From an uncultured Oscillospiraceae bacterium (GTDB taxonomy: Bacteria; Bacillota; Clostridia; Oscillospirales; Acutalibacteraceae), in contig CABQCM010000007.1 of the NCBI GenBank assembly GCA_902462665.1, forward strand, positions 1-13,337: a stretch of 13,337 nucleotides of DNA, in the 5' to 3' direction. The notes beneath the pieces are model-generated. The model saw nothing but the letters and a program-made list of their open reading frames with translations, was not told the DNA's origin and ran no database searches. Made by a program: the position numbers and the translations under genes. Positions 1-6,953 of this stretch are shown here, piece by piece. Position 1 is the first letter of the stretch; each line of letters opens with the position of its first letter.

Positions 1-84
1 GTGGGCAAAACCGGCCGCTTTGAAACGCCGGACGGCATCAACGAGGATGAAATCGCTTTGCTCATGGCCGAACGGGGACAGTGA
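1..84 (+). CDS. pdxS: C-terminal end of probable PdxS, PLP synthase lyase subunit (partial)
   Basis: Only the last 27 codons before a TGA at 82-84 lie in the window. The tail ends in a GINEDEI segment followed by LLMAERGQ, which resembles the ending of many clostridial PdxS proteins (…LLMAERGK or …QERGW). PdxS forms a dodecamer that makes pyridoxal 5'-phosphate from ribose 5-phosphate, glyceraldehyde 3-phosphate and ammonia supplied by PdxT. The strongest evidence is position: a clear pdxT starts 57 bases downstream on the same strand, the usual pdxST order. The segment before GINEDEI (GKTGRFETPD) does not look like the LGEAMV that I recall preceding it in relatives, so the C-terminus may be divergent or the assignment wrong. 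The gene is incomplete because of the window edge; no break is visible. Confidence 0.62.
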   Translation: MGKTGRFETPDGINEDEIALLMAERGQ

Positions 85-141
85 TGGAGTGCTTTGTTCC
101 AGTGCAGAATCCATCAAAATAGAGAGAAAGGATTTTCTCGC

Positions 142-699
142 ATGAACATTGGAGTATTGGCTCTCCAGGGGGCTTTTGCCGAGCATCGGCAGGTTCTTGA
201 CCGCTTGGGAGCAGGCAGCTTTGAAATACGCTGCAGCGATGATTTGAAAAAAGCCTGCGACGGCTTGATTTTGCCTGGAGGAGAGAGTACCGTCATGGGC
301 AAGCTGCTGCGCGATTTGGAGCTGTTCGAGCCGCTGGGGGAGCGCATTGCAGCCGGAATGCCGGTGCTGGGTACCTGCGCGGGCCTGATTCTTTTAGCAA
401 AACGGCTACAAGAGGACGACACGGTACATTTTGGATGCATGGACATTACGGCCTGCCGCAATGCCTATGGCCGTCAGCTAGGAAGCTTTTTTACCCGCGC
501 TGCGTTTGGTGAGCGCGAAATCCCCATGACCTTTATCCGCGCGCCCTATATTGTCTCAGCGGGCGAGGGGGTGGAGGTGCTGTCGGTGGTAGACGGCCGG
601 ATTGTAGCCGCGCGTCAAGAACAAATGCTCGCCTGTGCTTTTCATCCCGAGCTTTCGGAGGATAGCACGGTACATAAGCTTTTTTTGTCCATGATTTGA
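142..699 (+). CDS. pdxT: PdxT, glutaminase subunit of pyridoxal 5'-phosphate synthase
   Basis: A 185-residue class I glutamine amidotransferase that hydrolyses glutamine and channels ammonia to PdxS for PLP synthesis in the cytoplasm. It begins MNIGVLALQGAFAEH, typical of PdxT. The PGGES oxyanion-region motif is at residues 45-49, the nucleophile elbow GTCAG puts the catalytic Cys at 79, and FHPEL supplies His168 and Glu170, completing the Cys-His-Glu triad. The length matches the family (about 185-200). I chose the ATG at 142 because AAAGGA lies 9 bases upstream and the protein then starts exactly where family members do. An in-frame TTG at 94 would add a 16-residue extension unlike PdxT. 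It follows the probable pdxS by 57 bases, so the two are very likely co-transcribed, ending at the hairpin at 725-760. Confidence 0.96.
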   Translation: MNIGVLALQGAFAEHRQVLDRLGAGSFEIRCSDDLKKACDGLILPGGESTVMGKLLRDLELFEPLGERIAAGMPVLGTCAGLILLAKRLQEDDTVHFGCMDITACRNAYGRQLGSFFTRAAFGEREIPMTFIRAPYIVSAGEGVEVLSVVDGRIVAARQEQMLACAFHPELSEDSTVHKLFLSMI

Positions 700-724
700 C
701 GCGGCAGTTTATATTGTCGAGCCA

Positions 725-760
725 AAAGCCCTCTGCAACTCACAAGTTGCAGAGGGCTTT
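725..760. terminator. Bidirectional intrinsic terminator between convergent pdxT and trxB
   Basis: A perfect 16-base inverted repeat (725-740 with 745-760, arm AAAGCCCTCTGCAACT) encloses a CACA loop. It lies between two convergent transcription units, 25 bases past the pdxT stop and 21 bases past the trxB stop. The arms begin and end with A and T runs, so each strand gives a short U tract (TTTT on the - strand; a poorer TTTGCTT on the + strand). It probably serves both operons. Confidence 0.9.
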
Positions 761-781
761 GCTTGTATGCTCATCTGGATT

Positions 782-1693
782 TCAGCCGCAGTATTCGCAT
801 GCGGCCAGAGCGGCTACCGCCCCGTCAGCCGCGGCGGTGGACAACTGACGAACCTGCTTGGAACGGCAATCCCCTGCGGCGAACACGCCAGGACAGGAGG
901 TTTTACAATCCTCCCCTGCTGCAATATAGCCCGCGTCATCGAGGGACACCAAGTCGCCAAACGGCTCGTTTTGCGGGATTTGGCCAACGGCCACAAATAG
1001 CCCGGCTACACAGCGATGCGATATGATGCCGTCGCACGAGCGAAGCCACACTCCGGTTAGGGCGTCTTCTCCTTCCAGCGCATCCACTACCGTATCCAGC
1101 ACAAATTCGATATTGTCTTTGGACCGCGCCCGCTCGACCAGCTGCTGCTCCGCCCGAAATTCTCCCCGCCGGTGCACGAGCAGCACCCGATTGCAGTAGG
1201 AGGAGAGAAAGAGAGCATCCTCCACAGCAGTGTTGCCGCCGCCCACGACAGCGACGTCCTCTCCTTTGTAAAAAGCACCGTCGCAGACCGCGCAATAGGA
1301 GAGTCCCTGACCGGCCAGCTGGCTCTCCCGCTCAAGCCCAAGCGGACGGTGCCGTACGCCGGTGGCCAAAATAATGCTTTTACAGGAAAGTTCGCGATCG
1401 CCGGCGGTCAAAACAAATTTCCCATCGGCCGCGGCAATGTGAGAGACGGCCTCCATCTCCATTTCCGGGCCGAAAGCGAGTGCCTGCTCGGTCAGATTGG
1501 CGGCGAATTCCGCGCCGCTGATATGCGAAATGCCGGGATAATTTTCTACCTGCGAGGCATAGACGATTTGCCCGCCGAATCCCTCCTGCTCCAGCACCGT
1601 CACCCGTTTGCCCGCCCGGGCGGCGTATATGGCGGCGGTCATGCCGGCTGTACCGGCTCCGACGATGGCGATATCCGTTGTCCAATCTCTCAT
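782..1693 (-). CDS. trxB: Thioredoxin reductase (NADPH-dependent flavoprotein)
   Basis: A 303-residue low-molecular-weight thioredoxin reductase, an FAD- and NAD(P)H-dependent enzyme that passes electrons to a thioredoxin-like CxxC protein. The N-terminal FAD dinucleotide fold is GAGTAG at residues 12-17. The redox-active disulfide is CAVC at 134-137 in the usual CAVCDGAF context. The second nucleotide-binding fold is GGGNTA at 151-156, and HRRGEFRA at 174-181 is the motif that usually binds the 2'-phosphate of NADPH. A C-terminal FAAGDC followed by QLSTAAADG completes the FAD site. Its ATG overlaps the nrdD stop as ATGA (1690-1693), so it is probably translationally coupled to nrdD. Because that NrdD carries a fused redoxin domain, the natural inference is that this TrxB reduces it. 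It is the last gene of the unit before the terminator at 725-760. Confidence 0.95.
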   Translation of the reverse strand: MRDWTTDIAIVGAGTAGMTAAIYAARAGKRVTVLEQEGFGGQIVYASQVENYPGISHISGAEFAANLTEQALAFGPEMEMEAVSHIAAADGKFVLTAGDRELSCKSIILATGVRHRPLGLERESQLAGQGLSYCAVCDGAFYKGEDVAVVGGGNTAVEDALFLSSYCNRVLLVHRRGEFRAEQQLVERARSKDNIEFVLDTVVDALEGEDALTGVWLRSCDGIISHRCVAGLFVAVGQIPQNEPFGDLVSLDDAGYIAAGEDCKTSCPGVFAAGDCRSKQVRQLSTAAADGAVAALAACEYCG

Positions 1694-4068
1694 TGTGCCT
1701 TTACCGTTTCAATGTATTTTTTGATGTTGGCCACGTTGGCATGCCGCTGCGCCTGCCCGCCGTCGACGACGACGAGGGTGGGGGCCTGCCGGACGCCGTA
1801 CTTGAGCGCCAGGGCAGCATTTTCCTCCGCGTCAATTTTCTCGTACGGCAGAGCGGCCTTTTGCAGCAGCGAATCGGCCACCTTGCAGTTGGGGCAGGTT
1901 TTGGTGGTGAATAGCAAGGTGCGCTGCGCGCCCGCCGAAGTGCACTCGGTGCAGGTTGGCGCTTCACTGGCCTTTGCCGGACCCTGATGGGTCAGGTGGG
2001 AGGCGCCGATATTGTAAACCTTGCGGTCTTTAAATTCCTGGCTTTTGCCGTCGTTCCAGTTTTGCACCGGCCGGTAATAGCCGGTAATACGGCTGTAGAC
2101 CTCGGTTTTTTCACCACAATCCGGGCAGGTAAAGTGCTCCCCGGCGAGATAGCCGTGATTTTTGCAGATGGAGTAGGTGGGGGAGAGTGTGTAGTACGGC
2201 AGGGTGTAATTCTCTGCAATTTTGCGCACGAGAGAGGCGGCCGCTTTCCAGTCGGGCAGCTTTTCTCCCAGAAACGCATGGAAGACGGTGCCGGAGGTGT
2301 ACAGAGTTTGCAGCTCGTCCTGCACGTCCAGCGCCTCAAAAATATCCTCTGTATAGCCCACCGGCAGATGGGAGCTGTTGGTGTAATAGGGAGTGCCGTC
2401 CTCATTGGCCGTGATAATGTCCGGATACTGGGCCACGTCGTGTTTGGCCAGGCGATAGGTGGTGGACTCGGCCGGGGTGGCCTCCAGGTTATACAAATCG
2501 CCGTACTCCTCCTGATAATCGGCCAGACGGTCGCGCATGTGGTTCAAAACCTCGCGGGCAAACACCTGTGTCTCCTTGTGGGTCAAATCGGCGCGCAGCC
2601 ACTTGGCGTTGAGCCCTACCTCGTTCATGCCGATGAGGCCGATGGTGGAGAAGTGGTTATCCAATGTGCCCAGATACCGCTTGGTATAGGGATACAGCCC
2701 CTCGTCAAGCAGCTTGGTGATGACTGTACGCTTGGTCTTCAAGGAACGCGCGGCGATGTCCATCATTTTGTCCAAACGGCGGTAAAAATCTTGCGGGTCC
2801 TCTGCCAGATAGGCGATGCGGGGTAGATTGATGGTGACCACGCCGACCGAGCCGGTGCTTTCCCCGCTGCCAAAGAAGCCGCCGGATTTTTTGCGCAGCT
2901 CTCTCAAATCCAGGCGCAGACGGCAGCACATGCTGCGTACATCGCTCGGCTCCATATCGCTGTTGATGTAATTGGAAAAATACGGCGTGCCGTATTTGGA
3001 GGTCATTTCAAACAGAAGCCGGTTGTTTTCGGTGTCGGACCAATCAAAATCTCGGGTAATTGAGTAGGTAGGAATGGGATATTGGAAACCGCGGCCGTTG
3101 GCGTCGCCCTCAATCATAATCTCGATGAAGGCCTTGTTGACCATATCCATTTCCTTCTGGCAGTCCTTGTATTTGAAGTCCATTTCCCGGCCGCCGACGA
3201 TGGCGTTTTGCTCGGCCAAATCGCCCGGCACCACCCAATCGAGGGTAATGTTGGAGAAGGGAGCCTGGGTGCCCCAGCGGCTGGGGGTGTTGACCCCGTA
3301 AATAAAGGATTCGATGCATTTCTTCGTCTGGTCGTAGGTCAGGTGATCCGCCTTCACAAAGGGTGCAAGGTAGGTGTCGAAGGAGGAGAAAGCCTGCGCG
3401 CCGGCCCACTCGTTTTGCATAATGCCGAGGAAGTTGACCATCTGATTGCACAGCGTAGCCAAGTGACTGGCCGGAGCGGAGGTGATTTTGCCCGGAATGC
3501 CGCCGAGCCCTTCTTGAATCAGCTGGCGCAGCGACCAGCCCGCGCAGTAGCCGGTGAGCATGGACAAATCGTGCAAATGCAAATCGGCGTTGCGGTGAGC
3601 GGCCGCAATCTCCTCATCGTAGATTTCAGACAGCCAGTAATTGGCCGTAATCGCGCCGCTGTTGGACAAAATCAACCCGCCCACCGAGTAGGTGACGGTG
3701 GAGTTTTCCTTGACCCGCCAGTCGGTTACCTTGACATAGGAATCCACCAGCTCTTTATAATCGAGGATGGTCGACTTCATATTACGGATTTTTTCCCGCT
3801 GCTTGCGGTACAAGATATAGGCCTTGGCCACGTCGGCGTAGCCCGACTCGCTGAGAACCTCCTCCACGCTGTCCTGAATACCTTCGACGGCAATTTTGCC
3901 ATCCTTAATCTTGGGCTCAAAGTCGGAGGTCACCTTGAGGGCGAGCAAATCAATCACACTGGGATGATACTGCCTGTTCTGCGCTTCAAATGCCTTGGTA
4001 ATGGCGTCTTTAATTTTAACGATGTCAAATTCCGCTGTTTTACCATCCCGTTTGGTGACCTGATACAT
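1690..4068 (-). CDS. nrdD: Anaerobic (class III) ribonucleoside-triphosphate reductase with fused C-terminal thioredoxin/NrdH-like domain
   Basis: A 792-residue glycyl-radical enzyme that makes deoxynucleotides without oxygen after activation by NrdG. In order: an ATP-cone allosteric domain (about residues 1-93, VTKRDGK near the start); the ten-stranded barrel with one active-site Cys in the MLTGYCAGW segment (Cys175) and Cys381/Cys382 in SMCCRLRLD; a zinc site CxxH…CPDC (Cys635, His638, Cys648, Cys651); and the glycyl-radical motif RITGYYRPV (Gly663). After that most NrdD proteins end, but here a linker with CTEC (706-709) leads to an approximately 78-residue thioredoxin-fold domain with CPNC (725-728) and a cis-proline segment QAPTLVV. 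The reductant is therefore probably a redoxin rather than formate (inference). I placed the start at the ATG at 4068, with AGAGGGG 7 bases upstream; an in-frame TTG at 4074 sits too close to that site. It is preceded by its own promoter and an NrdR box, and overlaps trxB by ATGA. Confidence 0.96.
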   Translation of the reverse strand: MYQVTKRDGKTAEFDIVKIKDAITKAFEAQNRQYHPSVIDLLALKVTSDFEPKIKDGKIAVEGIQDSVEEVLSESGYADVAKAYILYRKQREKIRNMKSTILDYKELVDSYVKVTDWRVKENSTVTYSVGGLILSNSGAITANYWLSEIYDEEIAAAHRNADLHLHDLSMLTGYCAGWSLRQLIQEGLGGIPGKITSAPASHLATLCNQMVNFLGIMQNEWAGAQAFSSFDTYLAPFVKADHLTYDQTKKCIESFIYGVNTPSRWGTQAPFSNITLDWVVPGDLAEQNAIVGGREMDFKYKDCQKEMDMVNKAFIEIMIEGDANGRGFQYPIPTYSITRDFDWSDTENNRLLFEMTSKYGTPYFSNYINSDMEPSDVRSMCCRLRLDLRELRKKSGGFFGSGESTGSVGVVTINLPRIAYLAEDPQDFYRRLDKMMDIAARSLKTKRTVITKLLDEGLYPYTKRYLGTLDNHFSTIGLIGMNEVGLNAKWLRADLTHKETQVFAREVLNHMRDRLADYQEEYGDLYNLEATPAESTTYRLAKHDVAQYPDIITANEDGTPYYTNSSHLPVGYTEDIFEALDVQDELQTLYTSGTVFHAFLGEKLPDWKAAASLVRKIAENYTLPYYTLSPTYSICKNHGYLAGEHFTCPDCGEKTEVYSRITGYYRPVQNWNDGKSQEFKDRKVYNIGASHLTHQGPAKASEAPTCTECTSAGAQRTLLFTTKTCPNCKVADSLLQKAALPYEKIDAEENAALALKYGVRQAPTLVVVDGGQAQRHANVANIKKYIETVKAQ

Positions 4069-4075
4069 CTGCAAA

Positions 4076-4082
4076 CCCCTCT
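4076..4082 (-). promoter_or_regulatory. Ribosome binding site that decides the nrdD start
   Basis: On the - strand AGAGGGG ends 7 bases before the ATG at 4068. The alternative TTG at 4074 would leave only one base of spacing, so the ATG is the better start. Confidence 0.75.
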
Positions 4083-4157
4083 TATCTTGTTGTGTTCTAT
4101 GAAAGCAGACAAATCCCTTATTTTTCCGGATTCACCGATGCTTCCCATCGCTCAAAC

Positions 4158-4186
4158 AGTATATCACACGCCGGATTCGGTGTCAA
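4158..4186 (-). promoter_or_regulatory. SigA-type promoter of nrdD-trxB
   Basis: On the - strand a consensus -35 TTGACA (4181-4186) is followed by a 17-base spacer and -10 TATACT (4158-4163). Transcription would start near 4151, giving a leader of about 83 bases before the nrdD ATG. The leader begins with a small hairpin (CGATG arms, 4136-4150). A near-consensus promoter on this class of gene fits control by a repressor, and an NrdR box lies just upstream. Confidence 0.88.
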
Positions 4187-4196
4187 TATGTTGTAT
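4181..4196. promoter_or_regulatory. Possible second, degenerate NrdR box over the nrdD -35 element
   Basis: TGTCAATATGTTGTAT keeps the central AATAT and one half-site of the NrdR consensus (11 of 16). It overlaps the -35 TTGACA, an ideal position for repression. Part of the similarity is forced by the AT-rich promoter, so this is tentative. Confidence 0.35.
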
Positions 4197-4223
4197 CCAC
4201 AAAAGATTTTTATCCGTTTTATG

Positions 4224-4239
4224 GCACAATATATAGTTT
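4224..4239. promoter_or_regulatory. NrdR box upstream of the nrdD promoter
   Basis: The 16 bases GCACAATATATAGTTT (+ strand) match the NrdR consensus ACACWATATATWGTGT at 14 of 16 positions. NrdR is the ATP-cone repressor of ribonucleotide reductase operons, and its boxes usually occur in pairs. This box lies about 38 bases upstream of the nrdD -35 element. A weaker second match (11 of 16) at 4181-4196 overlaps the -35 element, with centres 43 bases apart, about four helical turns. The nrdR gene itself is not in the window. Confidence 0.78.
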
Positions 4240-4332
4240 CACGGTGTTGGCGGAAAAGATACGGAGTTTGGTCGGAAAACGGGGGATTTTGCAGGAGTCG
4301 GGTCAAAATAAATGGCATTCGGATTGCTTCGT

Positions 4333-5028
4333 CTAGTCCATTCCTCGAATCTGGGCGGGGATTCCGGCGCGAATCAGAATCCGCTGAAAATGTTCCATCT
4401 GTGAGCGGTCATAGCCGTGGAGCCCGCCGCGCAGCACCCGGTCGGAATCGACAAAGGCCTGCAAATAATACCGCTTTGCTCCGTGAATCCACTGCCCAAT
4501 GGCCTCAAAATCAGACGCTGTGTGATATTCGCGCACTACGGTGGTGCGAAATTCATACTCCACCGCGCCGGAAAGCAGGAACCGAACGCTTTGGTCAATG
4601 GCGGTGCAGTCCAGAGAAGGAAGGCCCGTCGTCTCGGCGTAACGCTGTTTGGAATTTTTGATATCCATCGCCACATAATCCACCAGCCCCGCCTCGGTTA
4701 ACTCGCGCAGCCGGTCGGGAAGGCTTCCGTTGGTGTCGAGCTTGATCTGGTATCCCAGCGCTCGGATTTGCCGCAAAAGCTCGTCCAGCCCGGTCGACAG
4801 CAACGGTTCGCCGCCGGTAATGCACACCCCGTCGAGCACCCCGGAACGCTTGCGCAAAAAGGCAAGAAGCTCTTCGGGTGTCAAAGCAGGGGACTCCTGC
4901 CGGGAGAGGGCGAGATCGCCGTTGTGACAAAAGGGGCAGCGGAAGTTGCAGCCGTCGAGAAAAACCGTGCAGGCCATTTTTCCGGGATAATCGAGCAGTG
5001 TGAGCTTTTGTAATCCTTGTATGCGCAT
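4333..5028 (-). CDS. nrdG: Anaerobic ribonucleotide reductase activating protein (radical SAM glycyl-radical activase)
   Basis: A 231-residue radical SAM activase that uses a [4Fe-4S] cluster and S-adenosylmethionine to place the glycyl radical on NrdD. The cluster motif GCNFRCPFCHN gives CxxxCxxC with Cys27, Cys31 and Cys34, followed by the SAM-binding TGGEPLL at 71-77 and a KLDTNG strand. The start MRIQGLQKLTLLDYPGK is typical of the longer NrdG form common in Clostridia. The ATG at 5028 has a purine-rich but weak ribosome site (AAAGGCGGGA). It is transcribed ahead of nrdD on the same strand, 264 bases away. I see no terminator hairpin between them, so some read-through into nrdD is plausible, although each gene has its own promoter. 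Confidence 0.94.
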   Translation of the reverse strand: MRIQGLQKLTLLDYPGKMACTVFLDGCNFRCPFCHNGDLALSRQESPALTPEELLAFLRKRSGVLDGVCITGGEPLLSTGLDELLRQIRALGYQIKLDTNGSLPDRLRELTEAGLVDYVAMDIKNSKQRYAETTGLPSLDCTAIDQSVRFLLSGAVEYEFRTTVVREYHTASDFEAIGQWIHGAKRYYLQAFVDSDRVLRGGLHGYDRSQMEHFQRILIRAGIPAQIRGMD

Positions 5029-5063
5029 GTTGGATTCCCGCCTTTGACGTCGTTGTTGTATTC

Positions 5064-5092
5064 AGTTTACCGCCAAGGCGAACGGATGTCAA
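5064..5092 (-). promoter_or_regulatory. SigA-type promoter of nrdG
   Basis: On the - strand TTGACA (5087-5092), a 17-base spacer and TAAACT (5064-5069) give a near-consensus promoter about 36 bases from the nrdG ATG. I see no NrdR box around it. Confidence 0.82.
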
Positions 5093-5119
5093 TGCCCAGG
5101 CAAAGCCGACAAAGAAAAG

Positions 5120-5148
5120 TGGACGAACCGGCGCAGATGTGCTATGAT
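5120..5148 (+). promoter_or_regulatory. Candidate extended -10 promoter of the FAD-dependent oxidoreductase gene
   Basis: TGGACG (5120-5125), a 17-base spacer and TATGAT (5143-5148) preceded by TGC, an extended -10. The -35 is only 4 of 6. It is divergent from the nrdG promoter and leaves a leader of roughly 35 bases. Confidence 0.6.
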
Positions 5149-5190
5149 AAATGTCGAAACAATAGATTGATGCGGAAAGGCGGCATGCGG

Positions 5191-6777
5191 ATGCTGCGAC
5201 TCAATAATATCAAACTACCACTCGACACGGATTTCACCCAGCTGGAGGCCATCTGCGCCAAAACGCTGCGGCTGCCGGTGGGGCAAATTCGTTCGGCACG
5301 GCTCTGCCGTAAATCGATCGACGCCAGGCGTAAGGACCGCGTACAGTTTGTCTGCTCGATGGAGGTGACGCTGTCCTGCGACGAAGGGCGCGCTGCCAAA
5401 CGCTGCCCCGCCGCCCAGTTGTGCGCCCCTTATCATTACGCTCTTCCATCGCTGGGTCGGGATTTGGGCCGACCGCGTCCCGTTGTTGTGGGCAGCGGCC
5501 CGGCCGGGCTGTTTGCCGCCATGCTTTGCGCTCGGGCCGGGCTGCGGCCGGTTTTGCTGGAACGGGGGCGCGCCGTCGAACAACGTATGGCCGATGTGCA
5601 GGGCTTCTGGGCAGGCGGCCGGTTGCATCCACAGTCCAACGTCCAGTTTGGCGAGGGGGGAGCGGGCACCTTTTCCGACGGCAAGCTGACCACCGGGATC
5701 AAAGACCCCCGCTGCCGCCAGGTGCTGCGGGAGCTGGTCTCTCACGGCGCACCGGAGGAAATTGTCTATCTCCACAAACCTCATATCGGCACTGACCGGC
5801 TGGTGGAGGTCGTGCGCTCGGTGCGCCGGGAAATCCTTCGTCTGGGCGGCGAAGTGTTGTTTGAGCACACCTTAACCGGGCTGACCCTGCGTGACGGCGG
5901 GGTACGAGAGATATCAGTGTCGACCCCGCAGGGGAAGCGGGCTTTGCCTTGCGACACGCTGGTGCTAGCCATCGGCCACAGCGCACGGGACACCTTTTCG
6001 ATGCTGCTGGAGGCCGGGCTTCCCATGGAGCAGAAGCCCTTTGCCGTGGGGGTGCGTATCGAGCATCCCCAGAGCCTGATTAATCAAAGCCAGTATGGCC
6101 CGGCGGCCGGGCACCCCGCGCTGGGGGCGGCGGACTATAAACTGCATGTTTCCTTACCCGGCGGCGGATGCTATACGTTTTGTATGTGCCCGGGCGGCCA
6201 GGTGGTTGCGGCCGCGTCGGAGGAGGGGGGCGTGGTCACCAACGGTATGAGCCTCTTTGCCCGCGACGGCCGCAACGCCAACAGCGCCCTGCTGGTGGGG
6301 GTAGACGCCCGGGATTTCGGTTCGGATCACCCCTTGGCGGGAACGGTTTTTCAGCGTGCGCTGGAGCAAAAAGCCTTTGCCCTGGGCGGCGGCGATTACC
6401 ATGCGCCCTGCCAGCTGGCGGGGGATTTTATCGCGGGCGTTCCCTCTCGAACGCTGGGGGCGGTTGAGCCGACCTATCGTCCCGGCGTGACCCTGTGCCA
6501 GCTCAGCGAGCTTTTACCCGAACGGGTGACCGGCGTGCTGCGCGAGGCCCTGCCGCGGCTGGGGGGGATGCTTCGCGGTTTCGACCGGCCGGACGCCCTG
6601 CTGACCGGGGTGGAAAGCCGCAGTTCTTCGCCTGTGCGCATCCTACGGGGAGCGGATTTGCAGTCGCCGGTACGGGGGATTTATCCCTGCGGCGAGGGAG
6701 CAGGGTATGCCGGCGGTATCGTCTCGGCGGCGGTCGACGGTATGCGCGTGGCCGAGCAAATCATCCGCGGCGAGTGA
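5191..6777 (+). CDS. FAD-dependent oxidoreductase of uncharacterised conserved family (COG2509-like)
   Basis: A 528-residue protein widely conserved in Firmicutes and annotated only as an NAD(P)/FAD-dependent oxidoreductase; the substrate is unknown. The N-terminal roughly 90 residues begin MLRLNNIKLPLD and include KSIDARRKD, a small domain characteristic of this family. An FAD-binding Rossmann motif GSGPAG follows at 101-106, then GEGGAGTFSDGKLTTGIKD (154-172), and the closing flavin motif CGEGAGYAGGIVSAAVDG (500-517). It has no signal peptide or membrane segment, so it should be cytoplasmic. The ribosome site GGAAAGG (5174-5180) serves either the ATG at 5185 (4-base spacing) or the one at 5191 (10 bases). 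I prefer 5191 because family members start at that residue. Upstream in-frame starts back to 5017 would overlap the nrdG promoter region. It stands alone, divergent from nrdG, and ends before the hairpins at 6794-6872. Confidence 0.88.
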   Translation: MLRLNNIKLPLDTDFTQLEAICAKTLRLPVGQIRSARLCRKSIDARRKDRVQFVCSMEVTLSCDEGRAAKRCPAAQLCAPYHYALPSLGRDLGRPRPVVVGSGPAGLFAAMLCARAGLRPVLLERGRAVEQRMADVQGFWAGGRLHPQSNVQFGEGGAGTFSDGKLTTGIKDPRCRQVLRELVSHGAPEEIVYLHKPHIGTDRLVEVVRSVRREILRLGGEVLFEHTLTGLTLRDGGVREISVSTPQGKRALPCDTLVLAIGHSARDTFSMLLEAGLPMEQKPFAVGVRIEHPQSLINQSQYGPAAGHPALGAADYKLHVSLPGGGCYTFCMCPGGQVVAAASEEGGVVTNGMSLFARDGRNANSALLVGVDARDFGSDHPLAGTVFQRALEQKAFALGGGDYHAPCQLAGDFIAGVPSRTLGAVEPTYRPGVTLCQLSELLPERVTGVLREALPRLGGMLRGFDRPDALLTGVESRSSSPVRILRGADLQSPVRGIYPCGEGAGYAGGIVSAAVDGMRVAEQIIRGE

Positions 6778-6793
6778 GATTGCTGTTCTCGAT

Positions 6794-6820
6794 ATGCCCT
6801 AGCGTCATTGATAAGGGCAT
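6794..6820 (+). terminator. Accessory hairpin after the FAD oxidoreductase gene
   Basis: ATGCCCT (6794-6800) pairs with AGGGCAT (6814-6820) around a 13-base loop, 16 bases past the stop codon. Only GCAAAAAA follows, with no U tract on the + strand, so on its own it is a weak terminator. It may assist the larger hairpin that starts three bases later. Confidence 0.4.
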
Positions 6821-6823
6821 GCA

Positions 6824-6872
6824 AAAAACCGAATCATCGGGCGTTCATACGACTGCCCGTGATTCGGTTTTT
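6824..6872. terminator. Bidirectional intrinsic terminator
   Basis: A 13-base stem (AAAAACCGAATCA at 6824-6836 with TGATTCGGTTTTT at 6860-6872) encloses a second stem CGGGC/GCCCG. U tracts appear on both strands, so it can end the + strand FAD oxidoreductase transcript and the convergent - strand transcript of the membrane-protein gene. Confidence 0.9.
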
Positions 6873-6953
6873 GTGTTGTGGGTGATGGGGATTTTGACAG
6901 TCCGGCGGATATCGCGCCAAAGAGGCTTACTGTGGGTTGGCTGATTGGCCGGT

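Noticed and set aside
94..141. Upstream TTG start extending PdxT by 16 residues
   Set aside because: No ribosome site, and the extension is unlike PdxT; the ATG at 142 has AAAGGA 9 bases upstream and starts where the family does.
3082..4236. Long + strand open frame (384 codons) and other + strand frames at 1172-1987 and 1987-2826
   Set aside because: They lie antisense to nrdD and trxB, whose motifs are unambiguous. Their translations show no family resemblance, so they are reading-frame shadows.
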